From Rhodobacteraceae bacterium DSL-40 (GTDB taxonomy: Bacteria > Pseudomonadota > Alphaproteobacteria > Rhodobacterales > Rhodobacteraceae), in NCBI GenBank assembly GCA_003258405.1, contig QKPN01000014.1:1-64000 (forward strand): DNA of 64,000 nt. Reading direction: 5' to 3'. Positions 17,900-29,504 of this stretch are shown here, one piece after another. The notes under the pieces were generated by a model. That model saw nothing but the letters and a program-made list of their open reading frames with translations, was not told where the DNA came from and searched no databases. Every line of letters begins with the position of its first letter. Within the stretch, counting starts at the first letter, position 1. The translations under genes and the position numbers were made by a program.

Positions 17900-19886
17900 G
17901 CTCATCGCCCACAACCTTGCGCCGATCATGTTCATCACGGTGATGGGCATGCTGCTGATCGGCTATCCGGTGGCGCTCACCCTCGCCGCCGGCGGCCTCT
18001 TCTTCTTCGTTGTCGGTGTCGCCCTCTCTGAAATCGCCCCCTCGCAGATCAACCTCTTCTGGCCCCTGCTGGGCGCGCAACCCGAACGCGTGTTCGGGAT
18101 CATGTCGAACGACACGCTGCTTGCGATTCCATTCTTCACATTCATGGGGCTGATCCTCGAGCGATCCGGCATGGCCGAGGATCTGCTCGAGACGATCGGC
18201 CAGCTCTTCGGCCCGATCCGCGGCGGGCTCGCCTATGCCGTCATCGTCGTCGGCGCGCTGCTTGCGGCCACCACCGGCGTGGTCGCGGCCTCGGTGATCG
18301 CCATGGGCCTCATCTCGCTGCCGATCATGCAGCGCTTCGCCTATTCGCAGCCGGTGGCAACCGGCACCATCGTTGCCTCCGGGACGCTCGCGCAGATCGT
18401 GCCGCCCTCGCTGGTTCTCATCGTCATGGCCGACCAGCTCGGCGTCTCGGTGGGAGACATGTACATGGGCGCGATCTGGCCCTCGCTCATGCTCGTCGGC
18501 TTCTACTGCGCCTACATCTTCATCCTTTCGATCATCCGGCCGGCAGCCGTTCCCGCCCTGCCCATCTCCGAACGCACGCTCGGGAGCGGGGTCATGTCGC
18601 TGGTTGCCGCCTTGGCCGTTGCCGTCGCGATCCATTTCCTGGCCGCGCATTTCGTCTTTGACGGGCTCACACCGGCCAACCGTCTGGTCGCCTCCGCGGC
18701 GACGGCGGTGATCCTCATCTTCGTCTTCGCGCTCGTCAACCGCGCCATGAACCTCGGGATCATCTCGCATCTCGCCGAGCAGGTGATCATCGTGCTGATC
18801 CCGCCGCTGGCGCTCATCTTCCTCGTTCTCGGCACGATATTCCTCGGCATCGCCACGCCCACCGAGGGCGGCGCGATGGGGGCGGTGGGCGCGCTGCTCC
18901 TCGCGCTCGCCAAGCGGCGTCTCGACTTCGCCACGCTCCGCTCCTCGGTCGAGGCCACCACGACGCTGTCGGCCTTCGTGATGTTCATCCTGATCGGCGC
19001 GCGGGTGTTCGGGCTCACCTTCTACGGCGTGAACGGCAACATCTGGATCGAGGAGCTGCTGCTGGATCTGCCCGGCGGCGAATACGGCTTCCTGATTGTC
19101 GTGACCGTGGTCGTCTTCATCCTCGGCTGCTTCCTCGACTTCTTCGAGATCGCCTTCATTCTTGTCCCGCTGCTCGCACCCGTGGCCGCCAAGCTCGGCA
19201 TCGATCTGGTCTGGTTCGGAGTGATCCTCGGCGTCAACCTGCAGGCGAGCTTCCTCACGCCGCCCTTCGGCTTCTCGCTGTTCTATCTCCGCTCCGTCGC
19301 CCCCGCCCGGGACTGGAAGGACGAGCGTTCGGGCCGGGTGATGCCGGCGATCCGCACCACCGAGATCTACAAGGGCGCGGTCCCCTTCATCTTCATCAAC
19401 ATCGCGATGATCCTGCTGGTGATCGCCTTCCCCTATCTGGTGACCCATTACAAGAAGGTGCCGGTGGCGGCGCCGTCCTCGACCATCGAGGTTCCGGCCC
19501 CGTCCGGTGGCGGCGGGCTCGGTCTTCCGCCCATGGGAAGCGGCGGCAGCTCGGACAGCGGGGGCGGGCTCGGCCTTCCGCCGCTCGGAGGTTCGGGTGG
19601 CGCGTCCGGCAACGACGGCGGCCTCGGCCTGCCGCCGCTTGGCGGGCCGCAGCAGGGCACGGGTGCGCCGTCGGACAGCGGGGGCGGGCTTGGCCTTCCG
19701 CCGCTCGGCGGCGCGGGCGGCCCGCCCCCGGGTCTCGGCGGCGGAAACAGCGCACCGGCGGCACCCGGAGGGACGGGAAGCGGGGCGGCAGGCGGCGGGG
19801 CGGGCTCGGCTCCCGCCCCAGAGGGCTCGGCTCCGGCCCCGCAGCCCGGCGCCCCGGACCTCTCGCAACCCCCGAGCTTCAACTGA
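17892..19886 (+). CDS. dctM: TRAP transporter large permease subunit (DctM family) with Gly/Pro-rich C-terminal tail
   Basis: A 664-residue protein. The first ~540 residues form the usual DctM transporter with about 12-14 helices; typical segments are LAAGGLFFFVVGVAL, FMGLILERSGMAEDLLETIG, TGVVAASVIAMGLISLP and FLTPPFGFSLFYL. From about residue 538 a 125-residue tail of Gly, Pro, Ser and Ala contains four imperfect copies of GGGLGLPPLGG. DctM proteins are usually about 430 residues; longer forms occur in marine alphaproteobacteria, but this repeat tail is striking. The preferred start ATG 17892 overlaps dctQ; the upstream ATG at 17829 would duplicate DctQ coding sequence. Confidence 0.9.
   Translation: MLELIAHNLAPIMFITVMGMLLIGYPVALTLAAGGLFFFVVGVALSEIAPSQINLFWPLLGAQPERVFGIMSNDTLLAIPFFTFMGLILERSGMAEDLLETIGQLFGPIRGGLAYAVIVVGALLAATTGVVAASVIAMGLISLPIMQRFAYSQPVATGTIVASGTLAQIVPPSLVLIVMADQLGVSVGDMYMGAIWPSLMLVGFYCAYIFILSIIRPAAVPALPISERTLGSGVMSLVAALAVAVAIHFLAAHFVFDGLTPANRLVASAATAVILIFVFALVNRAMNLGIISHLAEQVIIVLIPPLALIFLVLGTIFLGIATPTEGGAMGAVGALLLALAKRRLDFATLRSSVEATTTLSAFVMFILIGARVFGLTFYGVNGNIWIEELLLDLPGGEYGFLIVVTVVVFILGCFLDFFEIAFILVPLLAPVAAKLGIDLVWFGVILGVNLQASFLTPPFGFSLFYLRSVAPARDWKDERSGRVMPAIRTTEIYKGAVPFIFINIAMILLVIAFPYLVTHYKKVPVAAPSSTIEVPAPSGGGGLGLPPMGSGGSSDSGGGLGLPPLGGSGGASGNDGGLGLPPLGGPQQGTGAPSDSGGGLGLPPLGGAGGPPPGLGGGNSAPAAPGGTGSGAAGGGAGSAPAPEGSAPAPQPGAPDLSQPPSFN
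19507..19710 (+). repeat. Four imperfect coding repeats in the dctM tail
   Basis: Units begin near 19507, 19561, 19615 and 19681, each encoding a variant of GGGLGLPPLGG separated by Ser/Gly/Asp linkers. The units are spaced 54-66 bases apart and keep the frame, so length variation by slippage would not break the gene. Confidence 0.75.
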
Positions 19887-19897
19887 GGGGCGGGGGC

Positions 19898-20371
19898 ATG
19901 GATCTCAAAGGCTCCTGCCACTGTGGCGCGGTCCGGTTTGCCGTGACCTCGCCGCATCCCTATCCCTTCAACCTCTGCTACTGCTCGATCTGTCGCAAGA
20001 CGGCGGGCGGCGGCGGTTTTGCGATCAACCTCTCGGCGGAAGCGGCCACGCTCACCGTCGAGGGGGACGAGCATGTGCGGAGCTACAGCGCGCGGCTTGA
20101 GGATGGCGAGCCAAGCCCGGCGGAGCGCAAGTTCTGCGGCCTCTGCGGTTCGGCGCTCTGGCTCTGGGACCCGCGCTGGCCGGAGCTTCTGCATCCGCAT
20201 GCCTCGGCGATCGACACCGAACTGCCGGTGCCGCCGGAGCGGACACATCTCATGCTGGGCTCGAAGGCCGGCTGGGTGGAGCCCTGCGTCCACGAGGGCG
20301 ACAGGCTCTTCGAGGGCTACCCGGAGGAGAGCATCGCCGACTGGCACCAAAGGCTGGGGCTGGAGGGCTGA
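19898..20371 (+). CDS. GFA family protein (glutathione-dependent formaldehyde-activating enzyme-like)
   Basis: A 157-residue protein with the GFA zinc-binding pattern: CHCGAVRF near residue 7, CYCSICRKTAGGGGFAIN near 28-45 and CGLCGSALW near 80. The family binds zinc; some members act on S-hydroxymethylglutathione, many have unknown substrates, so a formaldehyde role is only a possibility. Interestingly, formaldehyde is a product of the betaine and sarcosine demethylations encoded further right. It starts 11 bases after dctM and may be co-transcribed with it. Confidence 0.85.
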   Translation: MDLKGSCHCGAVRFAVTSPHPYPFNLCYCSICRKTAGGGGFAINLSAEAATLTVEGDEHVRSYSARLEDGEPSPAERKFCGLCGSALWLWDPRWPELLHPHASAIDTELPVPPERTHLMLGSKAGWVEPCVHEGDRLFEGYPEESIADWHQRLGLEG

Positions 20372-20577
20372 CGGCAGGGGCGCGGCCTGAGGCTGGCCGC
20401 GCCGACATCCAGCCGAGCTCTTCGCCGCTGACCCTCATGGACTATCCGTCTCTGGCGTCGGCATTGGTCGGGGGGATCTGGGCGCCTCGCCTTTCCCGGC
20501 GTTGTGGGCGGTGCTGTGCCGGACCACCGCTCCGCTGGCAGACCGGGGCGGGCGATCGGCGAGAGCAATCCTCAGGA

Positions 20578-20602
20578 GAGGCCCGCACGCGCCGCGGGCC
20601 TC
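20578..20602. terminator. Hairpin between convergent GFA and dctP genes
   Basis: GAGGCCCGC and GCGGGCCTC form a perfect 9-base stem with a 7-base loop, 25 bases beyond the dctP stop. There is no T-tract on either strand, so it is a weak or Rho-assisted terminator candidate. The remaining sequence between 20372 and 20577 shows nothing recognisable. Confidence 0.45.
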
Positions 20603-20626
20603 TGATGCGCGGCGGGCTGGCTGCCG

Positions 20627-22628
<2,002 letters not shown>

Positions 22629-22784
22629 CGGGACCACCCGCGGAATCTGTTGACGACCCGGCGAGCTGTAAACCGGCTTCCGGCCGATTGGAACCCGCAG
22701 AGGAAGCCTGCGCCAACCGCCTTTTACCGTTGCCGGTTTCGGGAAGGGGCCGGGTGGTGCGCCCGCATTCCAACGTGGAGCGAC

Positions 22785-22798
22785 TTGACCAAAGTCAA
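22785..22798. promoter_or_regulatory. FNR/NNR-type binding site upstream of the nap operon
   Basis: TTGACCAAAGTCAA has perfect inverted half sites TTGAC and GTCAA with a 4-base spacer, close to the FNR/FnrL consensus TTGAT-N4-ATCAA. It is centred about 160 bases upstream of the napF start. This fits activation of periplasmic nitrate reductase at low oxygen. The distance implies a leader of over 100 bases or use of a more distal promoter. Confidence 0.6.
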
Positions 22799-22950
22799 TT
22801 CAATCCGAGGGCGGCCCCATAGACTGAGCCCCAGACACCGGGCGCGAGACGGTTTTCTGATGGGTTCAGAAGCGCGCCTGGCGTGTGACCGGAGCGGGCG
22901 GGCAGCGCGTCACGCTCCGGGTGGTGCCAGGCAGAAGGCCAAGCGACGCG

Positions 22951-23457
22951 ATGGTATGTCACTCTCGAAGAGATTTCCTGCGCGGAAATCTCGCTCCGGA
23001 CGAGACAGATCAGATGAGGCCGCCCGGGGCCCGGGGCGACTTCGCGAGCCTGTGCGACCGGTGCCGCAAGTGCACCGAGGCCTGCCCCGAAGGCATCATC
23101 GTGCAAGGCCGAGGGCAGCGCCCGTCACTGGATTTCTCGAAAGGTGCCTGCACGTTCTGCGGGGATTGCGCGCGCGCCTGCCCGTCGGGCGCGCTTCTGG
23201 TCGAGCTTGTCGCCGAGTGGCCGTGGCGGGCGGAGATACGGCCCTCCTGCCTTTCGCTTCAGGGCATTGCCTGCCGGGCCTGTGAGGATGCCTGCGAGAC
23301 GCGCGCCATCCGGTTCCGGCTGATGACGGCGGGCCGGGCCGTGCCGGAGCTCGATCCGGAGCGATGCACGGGCTGCGGCGCGTGTGCCTTCACCTGCCCG
23401 GCAGGCGCCGTAGCGTTTCGCCGCGATCTTCCCGCGGCCGTGGGAGCACGCGAATGA
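22951..23457 (+). CDS. napF: Ferredoxin-type protein NapF
   Basis: A 168-residue cytoplasmic iron-sulfur protein with clusters of CxxCxxCxxxCP type: CDRCRKCTEACP (about 34-45), CTFCGDCARACP (about 70-81), a third Cys-rich site CRACEDAC and CTGCGACAFTCP near the end. NapF helps assemble or activate NapA before Tat export. The start at 22951 gives MVCHSRRDFLRGNL, matching the usual NapF N-terminus SRRDFLRG. The stop overlaps napD by 4 bases. First gene of napFDAGHBC. Confidence 0.9.
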   Translation: MVCHSRRDFLRGNLAPDETDQMRPPGARGDFASLCDRCRKCTEACPEGIIVQGRGQRPSLDFSKGACTFCGDCARACPSGALLVELVAEWPWRAEIRPSCLSLQGIACRACEDACETRAIRFRLMTAGRAVPELDPERCTGCGACAFTCPAGAVAFRRDLPAAVGARE

Positions 23458-23726
23458 ACATCTGTGGTTGCCTTGTCCATGTCGCGGCGCGCGCGCGGGA
23501 AGCGGCCCGCGCCGCCATGGCCGCGATGGAGGGCGTCGAGGTCCATGCCGAGAGCGCGGACGGCCGTTTCGTCGTCGTGGTCGAGGATACCCGGACGGCG
23601 CGCGCCTCGGATCTGCTCATGGCGCTGCACCAGCTTCCGGGCGTGATCTCGCTCACGCTCAACTACCACCACTTCGAAGATCAGACCCCGGGGCCCGCGC
23701 CTGTACTGAATACTCAGGAGACCTGA
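23454..23726 (+). CDS. napD: NapD, chaperone for NapA maturation
   Basis: A 90-residue protein of the NapD family, small cytoplasmic proteins that bind the NapA Tat signal peptide and delay export until the cofactor is inserted. The family pattern MNICGCLVH at the start and GVISLTLNYHHFED near the end are visible. The ATG overlaps the napF stop (ATGA) and napA begins 3 bases after it, so the three are translationally coupled. Confidence 0.9.
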   Translation: MNICGCLVHVAARAREAARAAMAAMEGVEVHAESADGRFVVVVEDTRTARASDLLMALHQLPGVISLTLNYHHFEDQTPGPAPVLNTQET

Positions 23727-23729
23727 CGC

Positions 23730-26222
23730 ATGACCATCTCCGAATCCCGCCGGACGTTCCTGAAAGCCACCGCAGCGGCGAGCACGGCCGCGGCCGCAGG
23801 CATTCCGCTCGCCACCGGGCCCGCCGCGGCCCAGGCCGCCTCGGCCGATATTCGCTGGGACAAGGCGCCTTGCCGGTTCTGCGGCACCGGCTGTTCGGTG
23901 CTCGTGGGGACGAAGGACGGGCGCGTGGTTGCGACCCAGGGCGATCCGGACGCGCCGGTGAACCGGGGCCTCAACTGCATCAAGGGCTATTTCCTCTCGA
24001 AGATCATGTATGGCCAGGACCGGCTGACAACGCCGCTCCTGCGCAAGACCAACGGCGTTTTCGACAAGAACGGCGCGTTCGAACCGGTAAGCTGGGACGA
24101 GGCCTTCGATGTCATGGCGCAGAAGTGGAAGGAGGCGCTGGCGAACAAGGGGCCAACCTCGGTGGGCATGTTCGGCTCGGGCCAGTGGACGGTCTGGGAG
24201 GGCTATGCCGCCTCCAAGCTGATGAAGGCCGGCTTCCGCTCGAACAACATCGACCCGAACGCGCGCCACTGCATGGCCTCGGCGGTGGTGGGATTCATGC
24301 GCGCCTTCGGGATCGACGAGCCGATGGGCTGCTATGACGATCTCGAGCAGGCGGACACCTTCGTGCTCTGGGGCTCGAACATGGCGGAGATGCATCCGAT
24401 CCTGTGGTCCCGCCTGACGGACACCCGGCTCACCAGGCCCGGCTGCCAGGTGCATGTGCTCTCGACCTTCGAGCACCGCTCGTTCGAGCTTGCGGACAAT
24501 GCGATGGTCTTCACGCCGCAGACGGATCTCGCGATCCTCAACTACATCGCCAACTACATCATCCAGAACGACCGGGTGAACTGGGAATTCGTGAATGCCC
24601 ATGTGAACTTCACCCGGACCGAGACCGATATCGGCTACGGCCTGCGCCCCGAGAATCCGCTGCAGGAAGCGGCGGCGCATCCCGATGACGGCACGCTGAC
24701 GCCGATCGATTTCGACGAATATGCGGCTTCGGTGTCCAGCTATACCGTGGACATGGTCTCTGAGCTGTCCGGCGTTCCGGCAGCCCAGCTCGAGCGGCTG
24801 GCGGAGCAGTACGCCGACCCGGACCGCAAGGTCATGTCGCTCTGGACCATGGGCTTCAACCAGCACACCCGCGGTTCCTGGGTGAACGGGCTTTGCTACA
24901 ACGTGCATCTGCTCACCGGGAAGATCTCCGAGCCCGGAAACTCGCCGTTCTCGCTCACGGGCCAGCCCTCGGCCTGCGGCACGGCGCGCGAGGTCGGCAC
25001 CTTTGCCCATCGCCTGCCTGCCGACATGGTGGTGACGAACCCCGAACACCGCGCCCGGTGCGAGGCGGCCTGGGGCCTGCCCGAGGGCACCATCCCCGAG
25101 AAGCCCGGCTTCCATGCCGTGCTGCAGAACCGCATGCTGAAGGACGGGGTGCTGAACGCCTACTGGGTCCAGTGCAACAACAACATGCAGGCCGCGGCCA
25201 ACATGAACGAGGAGGGCATCCCCGGCTATCGCAACCCCGAGAACTTCATCGCCGTCTCCGATCCCTATCCGACGGTTACGGCGATGGCCGCGGACCTGAT
25301 CCTGCCCACGGCGATGTGGGTGGAGAAGGAGGGCGCCTACGGCAATGCGGAGCGCCGCACCCAGTTCTGGCGCCAGCAGGTCTCGGCGCCCGGCGAGGCG
25401 AAATCCGATCTCTGGCAGCTCATGGAATTCTCCAAGCGCTTCACCGTGGACGAGGTCTGGGGAGAGGAGCTGGTCGCGAAGAAGCCCGAGCTTGCCGGCA
25501 AGACGCTCTACGAGGTGCTCTACGAGAACGGCACGGTGAACATGTTCCCGCTCGCGGAGACGGCGGAGGGCTTCGACAATGCCGAGGCCGAGCATTTCGG
25601 CTTCTATGTGCAGAAGGGGCTTTTCGAGGAATACGCCGCCTTCGGGCGCGGCCACGGCCACGACCTCGCCGAGTTCGACGCCTATCATCATGCGCGCGGC
25701 CTGCGCTGGCCGGTGGTGGACGGGCAGGAGACGCTCTATCGCTTCCGGGAGGGCTACGACCCCTATGTCGCGGACGGCGCGGACGTGCAGTTCTACGGCA
25801 ACGCCGACGGCAGGGCGAAGGTCATTTCCGCGCCCTACGAGCCTCCGGCGGAGAGCCCGGACGAGGAATACGATCTCTGGCTTGCGACCGGCCGCGTGCT
25901 GGAACACTGGCATTCGGGCTCGATGACCCGGCGCGTGCCGGAGCTGCACCGCGCCTTTCCGGCGGCCGTGGTGTTCATGCATCCCGACGATGCGCGGGAC
26001 CGTGGCCTCCGGCGCGGCCAGGAGATCATGATCTCGACCCGGCGCGGCGAGATGCTGAGCCGTGTCGAGACGCGGGGCCGCAACAAGCCGCCGCGCGGCC
26101 TCGTCTTCGTGCCCTGGTTCGACGAGGGCCAACTCATCAACAAGCTCACGCTCGATGCGACCTGCCCGCTGTCGAAGGAGACAGACTTCAAGAAATGCGC
26201 CTGCAAGGTCGAGCGCGCGTGA
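23730..26222 (+). CDS. napA: Periplasmic nitrate reductase catalytic subunit NapA
   Basis: An 830-residue molybdoenzyme that reduces nitrate to nitrite in the periplasm. The Tat signal is SRRTFLK at 6-12 with cleavage near AAAQA. The [4Fe-4S] ligands are C48, C51, C55 and C83. The Mo-ligating cysteine is C181 in NARHCMAS. Bis-MGD-binding regions follow, with a typical C-terminal molybdopterin-dinucleotide domain ([14 protein letters not shown]). Length is normal for the family. All key ligands are present, so it should be active. Electrons come through NapC and NapB or NapGH, all encoded downstream. Confidence 0.97.
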   Translation: MTISESRRTFLKATAAASTAAAAGIPLATGPAAAQAASADIRWDKAPCRFCGTGCSVLVGTKDGRVVATQGDPDAPVNRGLNCIKGYFLSKIMYGQDRLTTPLLRKTNGVFDKNGAFEPVSWDEAFDVMAQKWKEALANKGPTSVGMFGSGQWTVWEGYAASKLMKAGFRSNNIDPNARHCMASAVVGFMRAFGIDEPMGCYDDLEQADTFVLWGSNMAEMHPILWSRLTDTRLTRPGCQVHVLSTFEHRSFELADNAMVFTPQTDLAILNYIANYIIQNDRVNWEFVNAHVNFTRTETDIGYGLRPENPLQEAAAHPDDGTLTPIDFDEYAASVSSYTVDMVSELSGVPAAQLERLAEQYADPDRKVMSLWTMGFNQHTRGSWVNGLCYNVHLLTGKISEPGNSPFSLTGQPSACGTAREVGTFAHRLPADMVVTNPEHRARCEAAWGLPEGTIPEKPGFHAVLQNRMLKDGVLNAYWVQCNNNMQAAANMNEEGIPGYRNPENFIAVSDPYPTVTAMAADLILPTAMWVEKEGAYGNAERRTQFWRQQVSAPGEAKSDLWQLMEFSKRFTVDEVWGEELVAKKPELAGKTLYEVLYENGTVNMFPLAETAEGFDNAEAEHFGFYVQKGLFEEYAAFGRGHGHDLAEFDAYHHARGLRWPVVDGQETLYRFREGYDPYVADGADVQFYGNADGRAKVISAPYEPPAESPDEEYDLWLATGRVLEHWHSGSMTRRVPELHRAFPAAVVFMHPDDARDRGLRRGQEIMISTRRGEMLSRVETRGRNKPPRGLVFVPWFDEGQLINKLTLDATCPLSKETDFKKCACKVERA

Positions 26223-26248
26223 CCCTCCCCTGACCGAGAACCCCGAGA

Positions 26249-27067
26249 ATGCCCGCCCCCGGAAGGCCAGCCAACCCAAACCGCCGCCGGTTCCTTGCGG
26301 AGACCGCACGGATGGCGGGGGGATGCGCGATGGCAGGCTCGTTGCTGGCCTATCTCGCGCATCAGGCAAGGGCGCTGCCGGCAGACGCGCTGCGTCCGCC
26401 GGGGGCCTTGCCGGAGGATGCGTTTCTCGCCGCCTGCATCCGCTGCGGCCTTTGCGTGCGGGATTGCCCCTACGACACGCTGAAGCTCGCAGAACTCGGC
26501 GAGGGCGGCCCGGCGGCCGGCACGCCTTATTTCACCGCCCGCGACACGCCCTGCGAGATGTGTGACGACATTCCCTGCGTCGCGGCCTGCCCGACGGGGG
26601 CGCTTGATCCCGCGCTGCAGGTGATCGACGACGCGCGCATGGGAACCGCCGTGCTGGTGGATCAGGAGAACTGCCTGAACTTTCTCGGGCTGCGCTGCGA
26701 TGTCTGCTACCGGGTCTGCCCGGTCATCGACAAGGCGATCACGCTCGAGCTGTCTCATAACGAGCGTTCCGGCCATCATGCGATCTTCGCCCCCACCGTC
26801 CATGCCGGGCAATGCACCGGCTGCGGCATCTGCGAGAAGAGCTGCGTGCTGCCGGAGGCCGCGATCAAGGTGCTGCCGCTGCGGCTGGCCCGCGGGGCGG
26901 CTGCCGAGCATTACCGCAAGGGCTGGGAGGAGCGGGAAGCCCATGGCGCGCCGCTGGTCGAGGACCTGATCGATCTGCCGGACCGTCTGCCGGGGCCGGG
27001 CACCGACAATCTCGCGACACCGGGCGGCTTCGATCCGGCCTTCAAGCTGCCGGGAGCCAGCCAATGA
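26249..27067 (+). CDS. napG: NapG, quinol dehydrogenase ferredoxin subunit
   Basis: A 272-residue periplasmic iron-sulfur protein. The N-terminus has an NRRRFLAE Tat motif followed by a hydrophobic segment. Four cysteine clusters are visible: [35 protein letters not shown] and [12 protein letters not shown]. With NapH it passes quinol electrons toward NapA. It starts 26 bases after napA and overlaps napH by 4 bases. NapG is common in gammaproteobacterial nap operons and less usual in the Rhodobacterales, where napKEFDABC is the familiar set. Confidence 0.92.
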   Translation: MPAPGRPANPNRRRFLAETARMAGGCAMAGSLLAYLAHQARALPADALRPPGALPEDAFLAACIRCGLCVRDCPYDTLKLAELGEGGPAAGTPYFTARDTPCEMCDDIPCVAACPTGALDPALQVIDDARMGTAVLVDQENCLNFLGLRCDVCYRVCPVIDKAITLELSHNERSGHHAIFAPTVHAGQCTGCGICEKSCVLPEAAIKVLPLRLARGAAAEHYRKGWEEREAHGAPLVEDLIDLPDRLPGPGTDNLATPGGFDPAFKLPGASQ

Positions 27068-27975
27068 GCGACAAGACACGGCTCCCGACCGGTCAGGAGG
27101 CCATTCGCGAGAAGGGCTGGGTGGGCGCACACCGCTACCTCATCCTGCGCCGCCTGTCGCAGGCCTTCTTTCTCATGCTCTTCCTCCTCGGGCCCTGGTT
27201 CGGGGTCTGGTGGGTTGCGGGGACGCTGGCGGGGTCGCGGACCCTTGGCGTTCTGCCGCTCACCGATCCCTTCGTCCTGCTGCAGGGGATGTTCGCCGGG
27301 CACTGGCCGGAAGCCACCGCGCTCCTGGGCGCGCTGATCGTTCTCGTGGCCTATGCGCTGATCGGCGGGCGGGTCTATTGCTCCTGGGTCTGCCCGATCA
27401 ATCCGGTGACGGATGCCGCCCACTGGCTGCATGAACGGCTCGGGCTGCAGAAGGGCTGGCAGCCGAAGCGGACGACACGGTTCTGGATCCTTGGCGCCGC
27501 GCTCGTCGTCTCGGCGCTGAGCGGCACGATCGCCTGGGAGATCGTCAATCCGATCACCATGCTGCATCGCGGACTGGTCTTCGGCATCGGCTTCGCCTGG
27601 GCGCTGGTCGCGATGATCTTCCTTTTCGATCTCGTCGTCGCGCGCCGGGGCTGGTGCGGCCATGTCTGCCCGGTGGGCGCGTTCTACGGCCTTCTGGGGG
27701 CAAAGAGCCTGCTTCGTGTCAGCGCCGCGGATCGCACGGTCTGCGACAACTGCATGGACTGCTACGCCGTCTGCCCGGAATCCCACGTGATCTCGCCCGC
27801 CCTCAAGGGAAAGCCCGGCGAGACGCCGCTGATCCTGTCGCCGGATTGCACCAACTGCGGGCGGTGCATCGACGTCTGCTCGGTCAACGTCTTCAATTTC
27901 ACCCACCGCTTCGACCACCACCTCAAGACGGGGGAGGGCGCGGCGAATGATCCGAACACCAGTCATGCCGCCTGA
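27064..27975 (+). CDS. napH: NapH, membrane quinol dehydrogenase subunit
   Basis: A 303-residue membrane protein with about four helices ([34 protein letters not shown] and two more). It has two cytoplasmic CxxxCP motifs (CSWVCPINP and [10 protein letters not shown]) and two C-terminal [4Fe-4S] sites, [12 protein letters not shown] and [11 protein letters not shown]. NapH oxidises quinol and passes electrons to NapG. ATG 27064 overlaps the napG stop. The N-terminus is cytosolic and charged as expected. Together with NapC this operon has two possible electron-entry routes. Confidence 0.93.
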   Translation: MSDKTRLPTGQEAIREKGWVGAHRYLILRRLSQAFFLMLFLLGPWFGVWWVAGTLAGSRTLGVLPLTDPFVLLQGMFAGHWPEATALLGALIVLVAYALIGGRVYCSWVCPINPVTDAAHWLHERLGLQKGWQPKRTTRFWILGAALVVSALSGTIAWEIVNPITMLHRGLVFGIGFAWALVAMIFLFDLVVARRGWCGHVCPVGAFYGLLGAKSLLRVSAADRTVCDNCMDCYAVCPESHVISPALKGKPGETPLILSPDCTNCGRCIDVCSVNVFNFTHRFDHHLKTGEGAANDPNTSHAA

Positions 27976-27996
27976 ACATCACCAGGGAGATCAGAG

Positions 27997-28440
27997 ATGA
28001 AAATGCCGGTACTCGCGGGTATCTCCGCCCTCGCCGCACCCATGCTGGTCGCCGGACTGGTCCTTGCCCAGGCCTCCGGCCCGGTTTCCTCCCTCAGGGG
28101 TGTCGATGTGGAGGACACCGTGGATGTGGGCGAAGTCTATCAGCAGCTCGAAGGCCGGCAGGTCCGCAACTATCGCCAGCAGCCGCCGGTGATCCCGCAT
28201 TCGATGACCCAGTACCAGATCGACCTGCGCACCAACCAGTGCCTGAGCTGCCATGACTGGACCAACGCGGGCGAACGCGGCGCGCCGACGCTTTCGATGT
28301 CGCACTATCTCGATCGCGACGGCACGCAGCTCGATACCGTCGCCGGGACCCGCTGGTTCTGCACCCAGTGCCATGTTCCGCAGGCCAATGCGCCCGAACT
28401 GGTCGGGAACACCTTCGAGCCTTCCAGCTCGCTGCACTGA
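27997..28440 (+). CDS. napB: NapB, diheme cytochrome c subunit
   Basis: A 147-residue periplasmic protein. An N-terminal Sec signal ends near VLAQA. Two heme c motifs are present, CLSCH and CTQCH, with conserved distal histidines (PPVIPHSM, TLSMSHY). It is the electron-transfer partner of NapA. GGGAG precedes the ATG by 7 bases. Length is typical. Confidence 0.95.
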   Translation: MKMPVLAGISALAAPMLVAGLVLAQASGPVSSLRGVDVEDTVDVGEVYQQLEGRQVRNYRQQPPVIPHSMTQYQIDLRTNQCLSCHDWTNAGERGAPTLSMSHYLDRDGTQLDTVAGTRWFCTQCHVPQANAPELVGNTFEPSSSLH

Positions 28441-28466
28441 AGCCGCCGGAACAGGGAGACACCATC

Positions 28467-29180
28467 ATGCGCGATCCGAAGGATGGGAAACCACCCCGCC
28501 GCCGCGGCCTCCTTGGCCTCTGGGACCTGATCTGGAGCCCCGTTTCGGCCTTCAGCCTCGGCTTCCTTCTGCTCGCGGGGTTCCTCGCCGGGATCCTGTT
28601 CTGGGGCGGTTTCCACTGGTCTCTGGAGCTCACCAACACCGAGGAGTTCTGCGTCTCCTGCCATACGATGGAGACCAACCTCGGCGAATACCGGCAGACC
28701 GTGCATTACAACAACCATTCCGGGGTGCGGGCGATCTGTTCGGATTGCCATGTGCCGCATGAGTGGCAGTACAAGGTCAAGGCGAAGATCATGGCGGTGA
28801 AGGATGTCTATCACGAGATCCTCGGCACGATCTCGACGCCGGAGGACTACGAGGCGCGGCGGCTGCACATGGCGGCGTCGGTCTGGCGCAAGATGAAGGC
28901 CACGGACAGCCGGGAGTGCCGGAACTGCCATGCCTTCGAATACATGGATTTCACCATCCAGGAGACCCGCGCCGCGGCGAACCACCAGCGGGCGATCGAC
29001 GAGGGCATGACCTGCATCGACTGCCACCAGGGCATCGCGCATGATCTGGCGCCGGGCTATCTCGAGGAATACCGCCACGTCGTGGAGGAGCTCGAGGGCG
29101 GGCAGACGGCACAGGGGAACCTCGCGCCCGGCCCCGATCTTGCGGCGATACGGACCTACCTCGAGAGGACGGTGGAGTAG
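28467..29180 (+). CDS. napC: NapC, tetraheme membrane-anchored quinol dehydrogenase
   Basis: A 237-residue NapC/NirT cytochrome. One N-terminal transmembrane anchor (about residues 25-48) is followed by four heme c motifs: CVSCH, CSDCH, CRNCH and CIDCH. It oxidises ubiquinol and reduces NapB. ATG 28467 is chosen, with AGGGAG about 10 bases upstream; an upstream in-frame start would lie inside napB. It is the last recognised nap gene. A hairpin (29188-29211) follows the stop. Confidence 0.95.
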   Translation: MRDPKDGKPPRRRGLLGLWDLIWSPVSAFSLGFLLLAGFLAGILFWGGFHWSLELTNTEEFCVSCHTMETNLGEYRQTVHYNNHSGVRAICSDCHVPHEWQYKVKAKIMAVKDVYHEILGTISTPEDYEARRLHMAASVWRKMKATDSRECRNCHAFEYMDFTIQETRAAANHQRAIDEGMTCIDCHQGIAHDLAPGYLEEYRHVVEELEGGQTAQGNLAPGPDLAAIRTYLERTVE

Positions 29181-29187
29181 CCTGACG

Positions 29188-29211
29188 GGGCGCCGGTCAG
29201 GCCAGGCGCCC
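29188..29211 (+). terminator. Hairpin after napC
   Basis: GGGCGCC and GGCGCCC form a 7-base stem with a 10-base loop, 8 bases after the napC stop. There is no T-tract, so it may be an attenuating or mRNA-stabilising hairpin between napC and the small membrane gene. Confidence 0.35.
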
Positions 29212-29237
29212 TGCTCACATTTCAGGAGAACGCGACC

Positions 29238-29504
29238 ATGTTGGGAATGCTGGATCTGCTTGGAACGATCGGGGGAAACATCCTGAGCCTGCCGGGGATC
29301 GTCGGGCTTGCGCTCGGGATGGCGACGCGCAACTGGCTGTTCGCGGCGATCATGGGGGGGCTTGTCGGGGTTCTCGAGACCTATCTCTTCGGCGGCACAC
29401 ATCCCGGCCATGTCACGGTGATCGAGGTTGCGGTCGCGGTCCTTGTCGGCATGGCGGCCGGGGTGGTGGGCTGTGCGATCCGGCACAAGGGGGCGACGGT
29501 CTGA
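29238..29504 (+). CDS. Small membrane protein of unknown function at the end of the nap operon
   Basis: An 88-residue protein with two to three hydrophobic segments: IVGLALGMATRNWLFAAIMG (about 21-40), VGVLETYLFGG nearby and VTVIEVAVAVLVGMAAGVVG near the end. It has no cysteines or heme motif apart from a single C near the C-terminus. Not NapE or NapK by length or sequence as far as I can tell. CAGGAG lies 13 bases upstream of the ATG. The 57-base gap after napC holds a hairpin, so co-transcription with nap is likely but not certain. I cannot name the family. Confidence 0.65.
   Translation: MLGMLDLLGTIGGNILSLPGIVGLALGMATRNWLFAAIMGGLVGVLETYLFGGTHPGHVTVIEVAVAVLVGMAAGVVGCAIRHKGATV

Noticed and set aside
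17751-19868. 705-codon minus-strand open frame opposite dctM
   Set aside because: Low-complexity charged sequence mirroring codon bias of dctM; no domain.
23259-26369. 1036-codon minus-strand open frame across napF-napA
   Set aside because: It lies opposite napA and napD/F, has no family motifs and is Arg/His/Gly-rich; a GC-rich shadow of genuine genes.
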